From Aurantibacillus circumpalustris (GTDB lineage Bacteria > Bacteroidota > Bacteroidia > B-17B0 > Aurantibacillaceae): a DNA stretch of 64,000 nt. Below, in pieces: positions 34,866 to 45,397 of the stretch. The notes under the pieces are model-generated. The model saw only the letters and a program-made list of their open reading frames with translations. It did not search any database and was not told the origin of the DNA. The stretch covers positions 930,001-994,000 of the forward strand of contig NZ_CP121197.1 of NCBI RefSeq assembly GCF_029625215.1, in the 5' to 3' direction. Made by a program: the position numbers and the translations under genes. Numbering within the stretch: the stretch's first letter is position 1; every line of letters starts with the position of its first letter.

Positions 34866-35804
34866 CTAATAAAAGAAAAGTTTGACAGCCGCCTTAACGC
34901 GTGAAACATCTGGCTTTGGGTAAGTATTGTACATTTGAAAAAGATTATCGTTTAATTCTGTTATAGCTAAGCTGAGTTTTTCATAGGTAAATTCTTTTTT
35001 TAATTTAACGGTTGTGATAACGGATTTATCACGCCCTTTAATAGTAATTTCTTTAGGTTCAGGTTTCGTTTTTAAATCTTCAAGATAAGTCCTGTTAATT
35101 GCAAAGGATATAGAGAATCCGTTATTTCCATTAGGAGTTGTTTGAATTGGAAAATTATACTTTGCGTTCATGAAATTTTTTTCTTTAACGTAATATGGAA
35201 ATGGTGTTTTTAATTGGTGGCCGTATTTGTTTTTAATAACGACCGCCATCTCTTTTACGGGGTTTCCCCTTTCACGGGTCGTTTTCGCAGAGTCTTCTGG
35301 CACAAAGCCTATTGAGGAATTGTAAGCGAAATCGCGCTCTGCAAGTAAATAAAAAGATTCTTTCATAACAATAGAATAGTCTACGGTTAAAGTTGTATCT
35401 AAAAAAATTCCGGAGCGAGAACTATCTAAAAGACTATCACTGCTAGTGCTATAGATAAAATAAACTTTACAAAAACTAAGATTGTCTCTATAAGCAAACA
35501 TGGTATTTTTGTTAATTGCAAATTGCTGTAGCTGTATTTCCCTTGCTAAATCATCCTTTCCTTGTTTTAAAAGAGCGTCAATTAAAATTTGATTTGTTTT
35601 AAGTCTTACAACTAAAGCGCCTTCTTTGAGTTGATGAATTTGCCAAGCGCCCACAGTAACGCGACGTTTATGAAATTTATCAAATTGATCAGGGTCTTTG
35701 TAATCTCTGTTATTTCTTTCACCAACTCCTTCTTGCGCATTAGAAAACACGCAAGCGATTAGGAAAACAAAAAGTGTAAAAAAGTTATTTAACTGAAGAA
35801 CCAT
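34866..35804 (-). CDS. Hypothetical exported protein
   Basis: A signal peptide ([18 protein letters not shown]..., cleavage near SNAQ) precedes about 290 residues of predicted mixed alpha/beta sequence with no domain I recognise. [24 protein letters not shown]-like and [20 protein letters not shown] segments could be beta strands of an exported small-ligand or assembly protein. The ATG at 35804 is preferred over that at 35816 because it gives a normal signal peptide and a smaller overlap (20 nt) with the end of metG. Likely co-transcribed with metG; function unknown. Confidence 0.65.
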   Translation of the reverse strand: MVLQLNNFFTLFVFLIACVFSNAQEGVGERNNRDYKDPDQFDKFHKRRVTVGAWQIHQLKEGALVVRLKTNQILIDALLKQGKDDLAREIQLQQFAINKNTMFAYRDNLSFCKVYFIYSTSSDSLLDSSRSGIFLDTTLTVDYSIVMKESFYLLAERDFAYNSSIGFVPEDSAKTTRERGNPVKEMAVVIKNKYGHQLKTPFPYYVKEKNFMNAKYNFPIQTTPNGNNGFSISFAINRTYLEDLKTKPEPKEITIKGRDKSVITTVKLKKEFTYEKLSLAITELNDNLFQMYNTYPKPDVSRVKAAVKLFFY

Positions 35805-37827
35805 TTTCAAAATCATTTACTATAGGCGAAACAAAACACAATTCTCCTTTTTGATTTTCGGCCATTAAAATCATTCCTTGACTTTCTATGCCTTTTATTT
35901 TACGCGGAGCTAAATTTGCTAAAAGACAAACCTTTTGCCCAATAATGTTTTGAGGCTTGTAATACTGCGCAATTCCACTCACAACCGTTCTTTTGTCAAC
36001 GCCGGTATCAAGTATTAATTTTAAAAGTTTATCTGTTTTTGGAACAAGCTCTGCTTCAAGAATTGTCGCAGTTCTAATATCCATCTTTGAAAAATCATCA
36101 AATGACGTTTCAGTTTTTATCGGTTCTAAAGGTTTATTCTGTTCATTTTCCATTTTGCTTTTTTGCAATTTATCTAATTGAACTTGCACATCTGAATCTT
36201 CTATTTTCGAAAAAAGTAATTCATCTTTATTGATTAAATGGCCCTGCGGCACATTCGAAGTTTGTTTCGCCGACAACCATTTTAGAGGGTGTAGGTTAAG
36301 CATTTTAAATAATTTTTCGGAAGTAAAGGGTAAAAACGGTTCTGAAAGTATGGCAAGATTACAAGAAATTTGTAATGCAACATTCATAATTGTTTTAACA
36401 CGCTCTTCGTCGGTTTTAATGAGCTTCCAAGGCTCCGTTTCGGCCAAATATTTATTTCCAAGTCGCGCAACACTTATCCATTCACTTAAAGCTTCTCTAA
36501 ATTTAAATTGCTCAACGGCTTTTGAAATTTTGTCAGGAGCCTTAGCGAGCTCCTCTAAAACGAGAAGGTCTTCTTTTGTGTATGAACTTGCAGTTGGAAC
36601 TTTTCCCTCATAATATTTATGGGTTAAAACCAAGGTGCGGTTTATAAAATTTCCAAAAATGGAAACGAGCTCACTGTTGTTTTTCGTTTGAAAATCTTTC
36701 CAAGTAAAGTCATTGTCCTTACTTTCCGGAGCATTGGCACATAGCGTATAACGTAAAACGTCCTGCTTATCTTTAAATTCCAATAAATATTCGTGAAGCC
36801 AAACTGCCCAGTTGCGTGACGTAGATATTTTATCGCCTTCAAGATTTAAAAACTCATTGGCTGGAACATTATCAGGTAAATTAAAACCCCCATGCACCAT
36901 TAACGTTGCTGGAAAAATGATACAATGAAAAACAATGTTGTCTTTTCCGATAAAATGAATTACACGAGAATCATCTTTTTTCCAATAATCTTCCCAATTA
37001 TTTGGAAGTAATTCTTTTGTTGCAGAAATATATCCAATGGGGGCATCGAACCAAACGTATAATACTTTTCCTTCTGCACCTTCAACAGGAACAGGAATTC
37101 CCCAGTCAAGATCGCGCGTCATTGCTCTTGGTTGCAGACCGTCACCACTATCCAACCAACTTTTGCATTGCCCGTATACATTAGGCTTCCAGTCTTGGTG
37201 CTTTTCTAAATATTCTTTTATTTGTGGTTGAAGTTTATCTAAAGGCAAAAACCAGTTTTTTGTTTGTTTTAAAACGGGTTTGTTTCCTGATAAGGCAGAT
37301 TTAGGATTAATAAGATCGGTTGCGTTTAATGTTGAACCACACTTTTCACATTGGTCGCCATAAGCGTTTGGATTAGCGCAATTAGGGCATGTTCCAACGA
37401 TATAACGGTCTGCAAGAAACTGTTTTGCAGCTTCATCATAATACTGTTCGGTTACTTGCTCGGTAAAACCACCTTTTTCATACATGACCTTAAACATGTT
37501 TGAAGCCGTTTGGTGATGCGTTTTAGAGCTCGTTCGAGAATAAATATCAAAGGAAATGCCAAATTCTTTAAAAGAATCACCCATTATTTTGTGATACTTG
37601 TCAACAACAGCCTGAGGCGTTGTATTTTCTTTTTTAGCTTTAATCGTAATAGGCACACCATGTTCATCACTTCCACAAACAAACTTAACATCATGACCTA
37701 TACTTCTTAAATACCGGACATAAATATCTGATGGAAGATAGCAACCGGCTAAATGTCCGATATGCACGGGTCCATTTGCGTATGGTAAGGCCGCGGTGAC
37801 TAAAGTTCTTTTAAATTTCGGATTCAT
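35785..37827 (-). CDS. metG: Methionyl-tRNA synthetase
   Basis: This 680-residue class I synthetase charges tRNA-Met. The HIGH motif is in [14 protein letters not shown] zinc-binding knuckle (CPNCANPN...CEKCG) sits in the connective domain, KISTS replaces KMSKS, and an anticodon-binding helical domain precedes a C-terminal OB-fold tRNA-binding domain (from about 575; [15 protein letters not shown]). The start codon at 37827 gives a normal N-terminus. A TTG-N18-TACCTTTG promoter lies 76 bp upstream. Confidence 0.96.
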   Translation of the reverse strand: MNPKFKRTLVTAALPYANGPVHIGHLAGCYLPSDIYVRYLRSIGHDVKFVCGSDEHGVPITIKAKKENTTPQAVVDKYHKIMGDSFKEFGISFDIYSRTSSKTHHQTASNMFKVMYEKGGFTEQVTEQYYDEAAKQFLADRYIVGTCPNCANPNAYGDQCEKCGSTLNATDLINPKSALSGNKPVLKQTKNWFLPLDKLQPQIKEYLEKHQDWKPNVYGQCKSWLDSGDGLQPRAMTRDLDWGIPVPVEGAEGKVLYVWFDAPIGYISATKELLPNNWEDYWKKDDSRVIHFIGKDNIVFHCIIFPATLMVHGGFNLPDNVPANEFLNLEGDKISTSRNWAVWLHEYLLEFKDKQDVLRYTLCANAPESKDNDFTWKDFQTKNNSELVSIFGNFINRTLVLTHKYYEGKVPTASSYTKEDLLVLEELAKAPDKISKAVEQFKFREALSEWISVARLGNKYLAETEPWKLIKTDEERVKTIMNVALQISCNLAILSEPFLPFTSEKLFKMLNLHPLKWLSAKQTSNVPQGHLINKDELLFSKIEDSDVQVQLDKLQKSKMENEQNKPLEPIKTETSFDDFSKMDIRTATILEAELVPKTDKLLKLILDTGVDKRTVVSGIAQYYKPQNIIGQKVCLLANLAPRKIKGIESQGMILMAENQKGELCFVSPIVNDFENGSSVK

Positions 37828-37902
37828 ATAGTGGAGGCCGCTTGGTTTCTTAAAATAAAAAGCGCTTTATTTCATTATAAATTATAAATTATTACTTTTA
37901 TA

Positions 37903-37931
37903 CAAAGGTAAAATAAATCTATCATGAGCAA
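37903..37931 (-). promoter_or_regulatory. metG promoter (TTG-N18-TACCTTTG)
   Basis: On the minus strand TTG (37931-37929), an 18-bp spacer and TACCTTTG (37910-37903) match the Bacteroidota -33/-7 consensus fully. The -33 element lies inside the first codons of the divergent HNH-like gene (ATG at 37924). Confidence 0.65.
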
Positions 37932-38637
37932 TAAAAAAGAAATATGGAAAGCCATTACCATTGATGGGAAAAAGCCCACTGTACCTTACATGATTTCCAA
38001 TCATGGGCGATTTGGAGTTTCAGTTAATGGAAAGGTGGAAATACGACAGTTTAAACCTACTGCAGGAAACTATCGCTACAACACCAGACAAAAAGGAGTT
38101 AACAAAGCAATTTTTATCTCAAAGGAGGTTGCAAAGGCTTTTCTTAAAAGGCTGTCTCCAAAATATAAATTCATTATTCATAAAGATCACGATTATCTTA
38201 ACGATCATGTAGACAATCTTAAGTGGGCAACACAGGAAGAACATAGGGCTCATACGACAAATAGTCCGAGATCAATTTTTGCGCGTCAAAAAAAGGCAAT
38301 TACAAAAAGTACACACTCAAAAGTTCTTAACGAAAGTAAAGTAGCTTCTTTAAAACGAATGATGTGGGATCCGAAACGTAAGTTGTCGTTTAGTAAACTG
38401 GCCGAAAAGTTTGGTGTATCTGAAATGCAAATTTACCGTATCAAAAACGGTGAATTTTGGTATCATGTAAAAGTTGAAAACGAACCGATACACAAAAAGT
38501 ACAAACAAAATTTAAGTAATATTTCTTATCACGAAAAATTGGCTGCTAAGAAGTCGGTACCTAAGAAAGCAGCTTCGAAAAAATCGACAACCAAAAAAGC
38601 ACTAGCCAAAAAAACCACCAAAAAGAAAAAGAGGTAA
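37924..38637 (+). CDS. NUMOD4/HNH-like DNA-binding protein with histone-H1-like tail
   Basis: The 237-residue protein begins with a NUMOD4-like segment (EIWKAI... YMISNHGRFG, residues 6-31) as in homing-endonuclease-associated proteins. An HNH-like motif follows with His86, Asp88, Asn93 and Asn98 in HKDHDYLNDHVDNLKW. A helix-turn-helix is visible around 155-176 (SKLAEKFGVSEMQIYRIKNG). The last 30 residues contain 14 lysines in an AKKTTKK style, like histone H1 or AlgP. Whether it still cuts DNA is unclear. It is directly adjacent (TAAATG) to the LD-carboxypeptidase gene, so it looks fixed in a housekeeping operon rather than mobile. Nuclease or nucleoid-binding roles are both possible. Confidence 0.7.
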   Translation: MSNKKEIWKAITIDGKKPTVPYMISNHGRFGVSVNGKVEIRQFKPTAGNYRYNTRQKGVNKAIFISKEVAKAFLKRLSPKYKFIIHKDHDYLNDHVDNLKWATQEEHRAHTTNSPRSIFARQKKAITKSTHSKVLNESKVASLKRMMWDPKRKLSFSKLAEKFGVSEMQIYRIKNGEFWYHVKVENEPIHKKYKQNLSNISYHEKLAAKKSVPKKAASKKSTTKKALAKKTTKKKKR

Positions 38638-39534
38638 ATGTCAAGCTTGCCACCGTTTTTAATGAAGGGCGACACTATTCTTATTATTGCTACAGCTCGA
38701 GCAAGAAATAAAGAACAAATACAACCTTCAATCGACATTTTAAAAAGTTGGGGTTTAAAGGTTGAAACCGGAAATAACATTTATAAAAAACACCATCAAT
38801 TTGCTGGTACCGACACGGAGAGAACAAATGATTTGCAGTGGGCTGTTGATCACAAAACTGCTAAAGCAATACTCATTGCTGGTGGAGGTTACGGAAATCT
38901 ACGCATAATCGATAAAGTAAATTTCAAGGGTTTCAAGAAACATCCAAAGTGGATCGCCGGTTATAGCGACACTACTGCTCTTCAAAGCCGTTTGGAAAAA
39001 CTAAAGATAGCTAGTATTCATAGCACGATGGCCTTTCAGTTTCCAAATGATAAAGAGGCAACTCTATCTTTAAAAAAATTGTTATTCGGAGAGAGGTTAA
39101 ATTATTATATTCCAAAAAACAAATTGAACAGAAATGGAACCGCTGAAGGAAAAGTGGTTGGAGGAAATCTTTCGATGTTGTATGCTTTGAGTGGAAGTGT
39201 GGATGATCTTGTAACACGGAATAAAATTTTGTTTATTGAAGATCTTGATGAACAACTATATCATATTGACAGGATGGTTTTGCAATTAAAGCGTAGCGGG
39301 AAACTAAAAGGATTAAAAGCGCTTATTGTTGGTGGAATGACTGATATGAAAGATAACGCTGTTCCGTTTGGAAAAACTGCAGAAGAAATTATTTGGGATG
39401 CCGTTAAAGAATACAACTACCCAGTATGTTTTAATTTTCCTGCGGGACATATTAAAAACAATACTGCGCTATATTTTGGAAGGAAAGCGCGTTTGAGCGT
39501 AGCTGCTGCTAAATCTAATCTAGAATACTTATAA
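38638..39534 (+). CDS. LD-carboxypeptidase (peptidase S66 family)
   Basis: This 298-residue protein carries the S66 serine-peptidase triad: nucleophile Ser in AGYSDTTAL, Glu in LFIEDLDEQ and His in FPAGHIKN. The family removes the terminal D-Ala from murein tetrapeptides (LdcA) during peptidoglycan recycling or cleaves related substrates such as microcin C. No signal peptide is visible, so action in the cytosol is expected. It begins immediately after the HNH-like gene stop and is followed without gap by the alpha/beta hydrolase. Confidence 0.88.
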   Translation: MSSLPPFLMKGDTILIIATARARNKEQIQPSIDILKSWGLKVETGNNIYKKHHQFAGTDTERTNDLQWAVDHKTAKAILIAGGGYGNLRIIDKVNFKGFKKHPKWIAGYSDTTALQSRLEKLKIASIHSTMAFQFPNDKEATLSLKKLLFGERLNYYIPKNKLNRNGTAEGKVVGGNLSMLYALSGSVDDLVTRNKILFIEDLDEQLYHIDRMVLQLKRSGKLKGLKALIVGGMTDMKDNAVPFGKTAEEIIWDAVKEYNYPVCFNFPAGHIKNNTALYFGRKARLSVAAAKSNLEYL

Positions 39535-40332
39535 ATGATTTGCAAAACAAAAGATAATCAGAATTTATATTACAAAATACAAGGCAATATAGATTCAAAT
39601 GAGACCATTGTTTTTTTAAATGGCCTCACACAATCAACGGATTCCTGGATCTTGATGACGCCCTTTTTTAAAGAGAAGTACAAAATAGTATTATTGGATT
39701 TTATTTTTCAAGGACAGAGTGATAAAGACGGGAAGTGGAGAGATTTTGATACACATGCGCAAGATTTTAAAACAGTTTTAGATCTTGAAAAATTAGCGCA
39801 TGTTAATATTGTTGGAATCTCTTATGGAAGTCTTGTTGCTCAACATTTTGCAGTTGCCTATCCAGGTTATGTAAAGAAATTAGTTTTGATTTCTACTTTT
39901 GCAAATAAAACACCTTATTACGAAGCGATTGAGTTGAGCTGGTGGCGGGCTTTAGAAGTGGGGGGTTACAATTTAATGTTAGACATTATGTTGCCAAGTG
40001 TTTTGAGTGAAAACTATTTTTCGAACCCCTTGGTTTCCATTTCTAATTTAAAAAATGTCAGAAAAGATTCGGATTTAAGTTCAGAATCCATTTTTAATTT
40101 AATGCGTGCAACTAAAGAAAGGAAAGATTTTAGAAAAGACTTAAAACGCATTCAAGCCGAAACTCTTGTTATTCAAGGGGAAAGAGATATGTTGTTTCCG
40201 GTTCACTTAGCTGAGGAAGTACAACAAAATATTAAGCACTCAAAACTTATTGTTATTAAAAACGCAGGCCACACGCTTAATTTAGAACACGTGAGTGAAG
40301 TCAGCGCTTGTATAAATGAGTTTCTAGATTAA
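39535..40332 (+). CDS. Alpha/beta hydrolase
   Basis: This 265-residue alpha/beta hydrolase fold has the nucleophile elbow GISYGS (Ser), an acid in IQGERDMLFP and the catalytic His in IKNAGHTLNLEH. NGLTQSTDSW carries the oxyanion-hole region. The substrate is not identifiable; esterase or C-C hydrolase roles are typical. It starts on the base after the LD-carboxypeptidase stop (TAAATG), so the three genes form an operon. Its 3' end overlaps the convergent bshB1 gene by nine bases. Confidence 0.85.
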   Translation: MICKTKDNQNLYYKIQGNIDSNETIVFLNGLTQSTDSWILMTPFFKEKYKIVLLDFIFQGQSDKDGKWRDFDTHAQDFKTVLDLEKLAHVNIVGISYGSLVAQHFAVAYPGYVKKLVLISTFANKTPYYEAIELSWWRALEVGGYNLMLDIMLPSVLSENYFSNPLVSISNLKNVRKDSDLSSESIFNLMRATKERKDFRKDLKRIQAETLVIQGERDMLFPVHLAEEVQQNIKHSKLIVIKNAGHTLNLEHVSEVSACINEFLD

Positions 40333-41040
40333 GTCGAATAAACTATTTACTCCGGGATAACGGCTCACCGTAAAGCCTTCAGCGTAGCTTACACCAATAG
40401 ATCTACCCCAAATAGACATTTTACTATTCAAACTTTCTAAAAATTCTTTACTCGAAATTGGTGTTTCTGGTTCGTTAGAATTGGCCGTAAAAAACTGTGA
40501 AGAAAAGGCCATTATAGATTTGTGTTTAATCTCAAAAAAAGTACTGATATCAATAACAAAATCAGGATGAATGTAATGGTCTTGTATGTAATGGTAAACA
40601 GCCTTTGGTCTCCAAGCTCCTTGTTCAGGGTCATCCAAAGAGGTTTTTATTTTAATTAAGCCACTGTAAAAACAAGCATCAGCTACAAGTTTGGCGGCAC
40701 GACCATGATCGGGATGCCTGTCGTTTATAGCATTACAAAGAACAATTTCGGGTTGATATTTACGAATTTGTTCAATTATTTTGCGTTGATGTTCTTCGTT
40801 GTTTTGAAAAAAACCGTCTTTAAAATTCAATTGAGTTCTGGATTTAACTCCTAAAATTTTTGCAGAGTCATTAGCTTCTTTTGTTCGAAGCTCGGCACTT
40901 CCTCTGGTGCCTAGTTCACCGAGAGTAAGGTCTAAAATGGCAACAGTTTTACCTAAAGAAATATGTTTTGCAATTGTACCACTACAACCTAATTCCACGT
41001 CATCGGGATGAACACCAATTGCCAGAATATCTACTTTCAT
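40324..41040 (-). CDS. bshB1: Bacillithiol biosynthesis deacetylase BshB1
   Basis: This 238-residue LmbE/PIG-L-type zinc deacetylase converts GlcNAc-malate to GlcN-malate in bacillithiol synthesis. The zinc ligands are visible in GVHPDDVELG and NDRHPDHGRA. GELGTRGS and QFFTANSNEPETPISS are BshB1 features. Bacillithiol genes are common in Bacteroidota. The start follows directly on the lpxD stop (TAAATG). Confidence 0.92.
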   Translation of the reverse strand: MKVDILAIGVHPDDVELGCSGTIAKHISLGKTVAILDLTLGELGTRGSAELRTKEANDSAKILGVKSRTQLNFKDGFFQNNEEHQRKIIEQIRKYQPEIVLCNAINDRHPDHGRAAKLVADACFYSGLIKIKTSLDDPEQGAWRPKAVYHYIQDHYIHPDFVIDISTFFEIKHKSIMAFSSQFFTANSNEPETPISSKEFLESLNSKMSIWGRSIGVSYAEGFTVSRYPGVNSLFDLI

Positions 41041-42078
41041 TTATTTAGAGTCTAGTCGTTTACTGAGATCCGATATTTTGGCACTTAATTTAGGCAGGCC
41101 GCGAAACAAAACATAAGAACGTTTGTAATCGCCAATACTAAAGGCCGGAGAGCCTTGAACAATTTCCCCTTCTTTATCAATATTAGAGCCAATACCAGAT
41201 TGACCTGCAATTTTTACACCATCAGCAATTCTTAAATGTCCCGCTACACCTACCTGTGCACCGATCATACAATTTTTACCAACCTTACTTGAACCGGCAA
41301 CGCCTGTAAGACCAGCAATAACAGTATTTTCACCAATTTCGGCATTATGTGCAATTTGGACCAGGTTATCCAACTTAACGCCTTTGTGTAAAATGGTTGA
41401 ACCTAAGGTTGCCCTGTCTATAGAAGCGTTAGAGCCGATTTCTACATTGTCTTCAATAATTACATTTCCTATTTGTGGAACTTTTGCGAAGCTCTCTCCT
41501 GAATTGTTTGGAGCAAAACCAAAACCATCGCTACCAATAACAGTACTTGCGTGAACCGTGCAATTTGCACCAATTATACATTCATGGTATACCTTAACGC
41601 CGGAAAACAAAGTGGTATTATCACCAATAGTAACGTGGTCTCCAATGTATACATGAGGATAAAGTTTAACGTTTTTTCCTATCGTAACATTTTGTCCTAT
41701 ATATGCAAATGCGCCGATGTAACAGTCGGTTCCTAGTGTTGCATTCGGAGAAATAAAGGAAGGCTGTTCAATGCCGACTTTGTTTCCTTTGGTTTGGCTA
41801 TAAAGCTCAAGTAGTTTTGCAAAGGCTTCGTATGAGTTTTCTACGCGAATTAAAGTACAGGTTGATTTAACAGGTTTGTCAAGAACTAAAGTTTTGTTTA
41901 CAATAACGATACTTGCATCTGTCGTGTAAATATAGTTGGTATAAGCAGGGTTAGAAAGAAACGAAAGAGTTTTTGGCGCGCCTTGTTCTATTTTAGAAAG
42001 ATTAGTTACAATACTATTTTCGTCGCCCTCTATTTCTCCGTTTAAAAGATTTGCTATTTGTTGTGCTGAAAATTCCAT
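41041..42078 (-). CDS. lpxD: UDP-3-O-acylglucosamine N-acyltransferase LpxD
   Basis: This 345-residue lipid A enzyme transfers a 3-hydroxyacyl chain from ACP to the 2-amino group of UDP-3-O-acyl-GlcN. The N-terminal uridine-binding domain (1-100) is followed by a left-handed beta-helix of hexapeptide repeats (about 108-290). The catalytic His is in [15 protein letters not shown] and the [12 protein letters not shown] stretch is family-specific. It is upstream of bshB1 with no gap and 52 bp from the glycosyltransferase gene. Confidence 0.95.
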   Translation of the reverse strand: MEFSAQQIANLLNGEIEGDENSIVTNLSKIEQGAPKTLSFLSNPAYTNYIYTTDASIVIVNKTLVLDKPVKSTCTLIRVENSYEAFAKLLELYSQTKGNKVGIEQPSFISPNATLGTDCYIGAFAYIGQNVTIGKNVKLYPHVYIGDHVTIGDNTTLFSGVKVYHECIIGANCTVHASTVIGSDGFGFAPNNSGESFAKVPQIGNVIIEDNVEIGSNASIDRATLGSTILHKGVKLDNLVQIAHNAEIGENTVIAGLTGVAGSSKVGKNCMIGAQVGVAGHLRIADGVKIAGQSGIGSNIDKEGEIVQGSPAFSIGDYKRSYVLFRGLPKLSAKISDLSKRLDSK

Positions 42079-42130
42079 AAGATTTAACCCTTCAAAATTA
42101 AGTAATTTAATTAGTATTATCCTTCTAAAA

Positions 42131-43258
42131 TTATGACCCTGCCTTTTCTATGAGCTTAATTAACTTTAATTTTTCAGAAGTCCAATTGAGCTCACTTTTA
42201 GCTTTTAAGCAGTTTTCTTTATATGTTATTAATTTGTGAGAAGAAAGGAGTTCATTAATTTTTGCTGCAATATTTAGGGGCAAGTGATCTGTAATAAAAT
42301 CGCCAACGTTGTACTCTTTAATAATTTTCTCTATTTCAGGTAAATGACTTGCGAGTAAAGGAACGCCAGCGTTTATGTAATCGAACACTTTGTTTGGCAA
42401 ACTGTAGTAATAATTGAGATTTGTGTTTTTATCTATACTCAATCCTAGATCTGCATTATGTGTATAGTGCATTAAGCCGGTTTTAGGAATTTTATAAATA
42501 AGCTTAATTTTATGGGATAGATTTTGAACAACAATTTTTTCTTTTAGGTTTTCCCACACATCACCACTTCCAATAATAATCAGTATAGCTTGGTCAATGT
42601 ATTCCATTGCATCAATAAGTTCTTCTGCACCGCGATCAACGTTTATTCCCGCACCTTGAAGAAGAATTATTTTTTTATCTAATGGAAGCTTTAGCTCTTC
42701 TCTCGATTTAGCTACAAAATCATTTGGGTAGTCAGAAATGTTTCTGATGGCAGTAAATGGAACTTTATATTTTTCACTAAAAATGCGGGCAATGCTGTCA
42801 TTGACAGTAATACACATTTTTAATTTTGGAACAATCCAGGATTCAATACTTAGCCAAATTTTTCTTTTCAATTTGGAATTTTGTAGCTCTGGCACTTCGC
42901 AGAAAAGCTCGTGGCTGTCATATATCAAAGGAATGCGCTTCAGCCGAGAAACCAAAAAATTTGGAAGAAGCGTGTCTAAATCATTAGAATAAAGAAGATC
43001 TGATTTTTTAAAGAGAAGGCTTAAAAATAACCTAAGGTTAAAGAAAAGATAAAAAAGTGGCCCGCTTTTAAAAAGAAGATTCATTCTAACCGCACGATAT
43101 GGCCAAGCAGGAAGATCCAACGAAGCTGGAAGTTTACGACCAATTAAAACAACGTCATAGCCGCACTCTTTTAATACCAAACAGGTTTTGTTAACCCTGT
43201 TGTCAGTTACAAGATCGTTGATAACACTGACTGCGGCTATTTTTTTTGTTGTAAACAA
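42131..43258 (-). CDS. Family 4-type glycosyltransferase
   Basis: This 375-residue GT-B enzyme has the N-terminal acceptor domain ([42 protein letters not shown]) and a donor domain starting near 180 with [20 protein letters not shown]. It closes with [19 protein letters not shown], which binds the nucleotide sugar. Likely adds a sugar to a surface glycan or lipid. It is the upstream gene of the lpxD-bshB1 unit and divergent from murB. Confidence 0.85.
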   Translation of the reverse strand: MFTTKKIAAVSVINDLVTDNRVNKTCLVLKECGYDVVLIGRKLPASLDLPAWPYRAVRMNLLFKSGPLFYLFFNLRLFLSLLFKKSDLLYSNDLDTLLPNFLVSRLKRIPLIYDSHELFCEVPELQNSKLKRKIWLSIESWIVPKLKMCITVNDSIARIFSEKYKVPFTAIRNISDYPNDFVAKSREELKLPLDKKIILLQGAGINVDRGAEELIDAMEYIDQAILIIIGSGDVWENLKEKIVVQNLSHKIKLIYKIPKTGLMHYTHNADLGLSIDKNTNLNYYYSLPNKVFDYINAGVPLLASHLPEIEKIIKEYNVGDFITDHLPLNIAAKINELLSSHKLITYKENCLKAKSELNWTSEKLKLIKLIEKAGS

Positions 43259-43311
43259 ATACTTTGTTGATATTGGCTTAAAGATAGAAATATTACACCT
43301 AATTAATTATA

Positions 43312-43319
43312 TATTTTTG
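43312..43319 (+). promoter_or_regulatory. -7 box of murB and the glycan operon
   Basis: TATTTTTG matches TAnnTTTG and ends 6 bp before the preferred murB ATG at 43326, suggesting a leaderless or near-leaderless transcript. No -33 TTG at usual spacing. Confidence 0.4.
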
Positions 43320-43325
43320 CTACAC

Positions 43326-44345
43326 ATGTTGCAGATTAAGGAAAACATAAATCTTAAAGCCTTTAATACGTTTGGGATAGAAGTTTATTGTGATTATTTC
43401 GTAGAAATAAACTCTGAGGAAGATTTTCAAGATTTAGTAAAAAATGAAATATATAAATCACAAGAAAAACTTATAATCGGAGGAGGAAGCAACCTGCTTT
43501 TTACAAAAGATTTTAAAGGAATCGTTATAAAGAATAATCTGAAGGGCATCACAATTGTTAAAGAAAACGAGAATGAAGCTTTACTAAAAGCTTCTGCAGG
43601 AGAGGTTTGGCATGAGTTCGTATTATATTGTATCGATAAAAACTATGCAGGAATTGAAAACCTATCTTTAATACCAGGATGTGTTGGAGCTAGTCCAATG
43701 CAAAACATTGGTGCGTATGGGGTCGAAATAAAGGAAGTGTTTGAACAACTTGAAGCTTTCAATATGGAGAGTGGGGAGCTAAAAAAATTCAATAAAAAAG
43801 AATGTGAATTTGGTTACCGCGAAAGCGTGTTTAAGCATAAGTTTAGAAATAAATTTTTTATTAGTTCGGTTACCTTTAAATTAAAAAAGCAAGCAGCAGT
43901 TAACACGAGTTACGGAGCGATTAATACTGAGTTACAGGCCATGAATATTGTTTCGCCAGGAATAAAAGATGTTTCAAGAGCGGTTATTAATATTCGTCAA
44001 AGTAAGTTACCAGATCCAAAAGTTACTGGAAATGCGGGAAGTTTTTTTAAAAACCCTGAAGTTTCTAACAATAAATACAATGAACTAAAAAATCAATTTG
44101 AAAATATTGTTGCTTATCCATTAGAAAATGGGAATTATAAATTAGCGGCCGGTTGGATGATAGAGCAATCTGGATTAAAGGGACAAGAGTATAATGGCGC
44201 AGCTGTTCATACCAAACAAGCTTTAGTCCTCATTAATAAAAACAACGCAAAGGGAAAGGATGTTTTTGAGTTGTCGACGCATGTAATTAAGCGGGTTCAA
44301 GATAAATTTGGAGTAACACTCGAGCGGGAGGTAAATATTATTTAA
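43326..44345 (+). CDS. murB: UDP-N-acetylenolpyruvoylglucosamine reductase MurB
   Basis: MurB is the FAD enzyme that reduces UDP-GlcNAc-enolpyruvate to UDP-MurNAc in peptidoglycan synthesis. The frame is open from 43188, but that start would overlap the opposite-strand gene; ATG 43326 gives MLQIKENINLKAFNTFG, the family start (339 residues). FAD-binding IIGGGSNLL, the type I signature GASPMQNIGAYGVE, YRESVFKH and the catalytic Ser in GNAGSFFKNP are visible. Its stop overlaps the next glycosyltransferase start (TAATG), tying cell-wall synthesis to the glycan cluster. Confidence 0.94.
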   Translation: MLQIKENINLKAFNTFGIEVYCDYFVEINSEEDFQDLVKNEIYKSQEKLIIGGGSNLLFTKDFKGIVIKNNLKGITIVKENENEALLKASAGEVWHEFVLYCIDKNYAGIENLSLIPGCVGASPMQNIGAYGVEIKEVFEQLEAFNMESGELKKFNKKECEFGYRESVFKHKFRNKFFISSVTFKLKKQAAVNTSYGAINTELQAMNIVSPGIKDVSRAVINIRQSKLPDPKVTGNAGSFFKNPEVSNNKYNELKNQFENIVAYPLENGNYKLAAGWMIEQSGLKGQEYNGAAVHTKQALVLINKNNAKGKDVFELSTHVIKRVQDKFGVTLEREVNII

Positions 44346-45397
44346 TGAAAGTTTTATTCTTATATACAGAGCTTGCTGAGTATTTTTTGAAGTGCTGTGA
44401 AGAGCTTACAAAGTTTGGTGAGGTTGCCATAATACGCTGGCCGGTTAATAAAGAGGCTCCTTTTAAGTTTAGTTATTCTGAAAAAATTAAGGTTTACGAT
44501 AAAAACGATTATAGTTTTGATGAACTTAAAAAACTTGTTGAAGGAATTCAACCCAACATAATTTTATGTAGTGGATGGATTGATAAAGACTATTTAAAAA
44601 TCGCAAAACCTTATTTCTGTAAAGTGCCAACCGTTTTAACCTGCGATACACACTGGCGTGGTTCAATAAAACAGTACCTGGCAGTGGTTTTAAGTAGATT
44701 CTTTTTACTGAATACTTTTTCTCATGCTTGGGTTCCTGGAGAACCTCAAACTAAGTACGTAAAAAAGTTAGGATTTAAAACGGATAAAATTTCGCAAGGG
44801 TTTTATAGTTGCGATTTGCCTAAGTTTAATGTTATTTGGGAATCTCAACATAAAGAAAAAGAACTGCATTTTCCGAAAGTGTTTTTATATGTTGGTAGAT
44901 ATTATGAGTTTAAAGGGTTGAATGATTTATGGCAAGCGTTTACAGAACTCCAACAAGAGAAACCAAGCGATTGGGAATTATGGTGTTTAGGAACTGGCGA
45001 TATTAGTCCGATAGAGCACCCAAAAATAAAACATTTTGGTTTTGTACAACCAAAGGATTTGGAACCTATTCTTGAGAAAAGTGGTGTTTTTGTATTACCA
45101 AGTCGGTTTGAGCCATGGGGAGTTGTGGTACAAGAATACGCTGCTGCTGGTTTTCCAATGCTTTTAAGCACAGCTGTTGGTGCAGGAGAGTGCTTTTTGG
45201 AAGAAGGAAAGAACGGGTTTTTCTTTTCTCCCCAAAACGTATCAGAACTAAAAAAAGGACTAAAAAAAATGGCGAATTTAAGTAGTAAAGAGCTAAATTT
45301 AATGTCAGAACAGAGCCATTTACTTGCTCAAAAAATAAGCCCTGAAAAGTGGGCAAACACGGTGAAAAAGATTTATGAGCAAAACAGTAAAAAATAA
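44345..45397 (+). CDS. Glycosyltransferase (family 4/GT1-like)
   Basis: This 350-residue GT-B glycosyltransferase has a donor domain beginning KVFLYVGRYYEFKGLNDLWQ and the nucleotide-sugar motif VLPSRFEPWGVVVQEYAAAG with the E-x7-E pair. The N-terminal half has CDTHWRGSI and SHAWVPGEPQ. Acts in the cytosol on a surface-glycan precursor. It overlaps murB by one base and the following epimerase gene by 23 bases, indicating a single operon. Confidence 0.87.
   Translation: MKVLFLYTELAEYFLKCCEELTKFGEVAIIRWPVNKEAPFKFSYSEKIKVYDKNDYSFDELKKLVEGIQPNIILCSGWIDKDYLKIAKPYFCKVPTVLTCDTHWRGSIKQYLAVVLSRFFLLNTFSHAWVPGEPQTKYVKKLGFKTDKISQGFYSCDLPKFNVIWESQHKEKELHFPKVFLYVGRYYEFKGLNDLWQAFTELQQEKPSDWELWCLGTGDISPIEHPKIKHFGFVQPKDLEPILEKSGVFVLPSRFEPWGVVVQEYAAAGFPMLLSTAVGAGECFLEEGKNGFFFSPQNVSELKKGLKKMANLSSKELNLMSEQSHLLAQKISPEKWANTVKKIYEQNSKK

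Noticed and set aside
34896-34911. GTGAAACA half-site resembling parS in the hypothetical gene
   Set aside because: The other half has five mismatches to the consensus, so it is not counted as a parS site.
43188-43325. Upstream extension of murB to the frame start at 43188
   Set aside because: It would overlap the opposite-strand glycosyltransferase and give 46 extra residues with no family match; ATG 43326 fits the MurB start.
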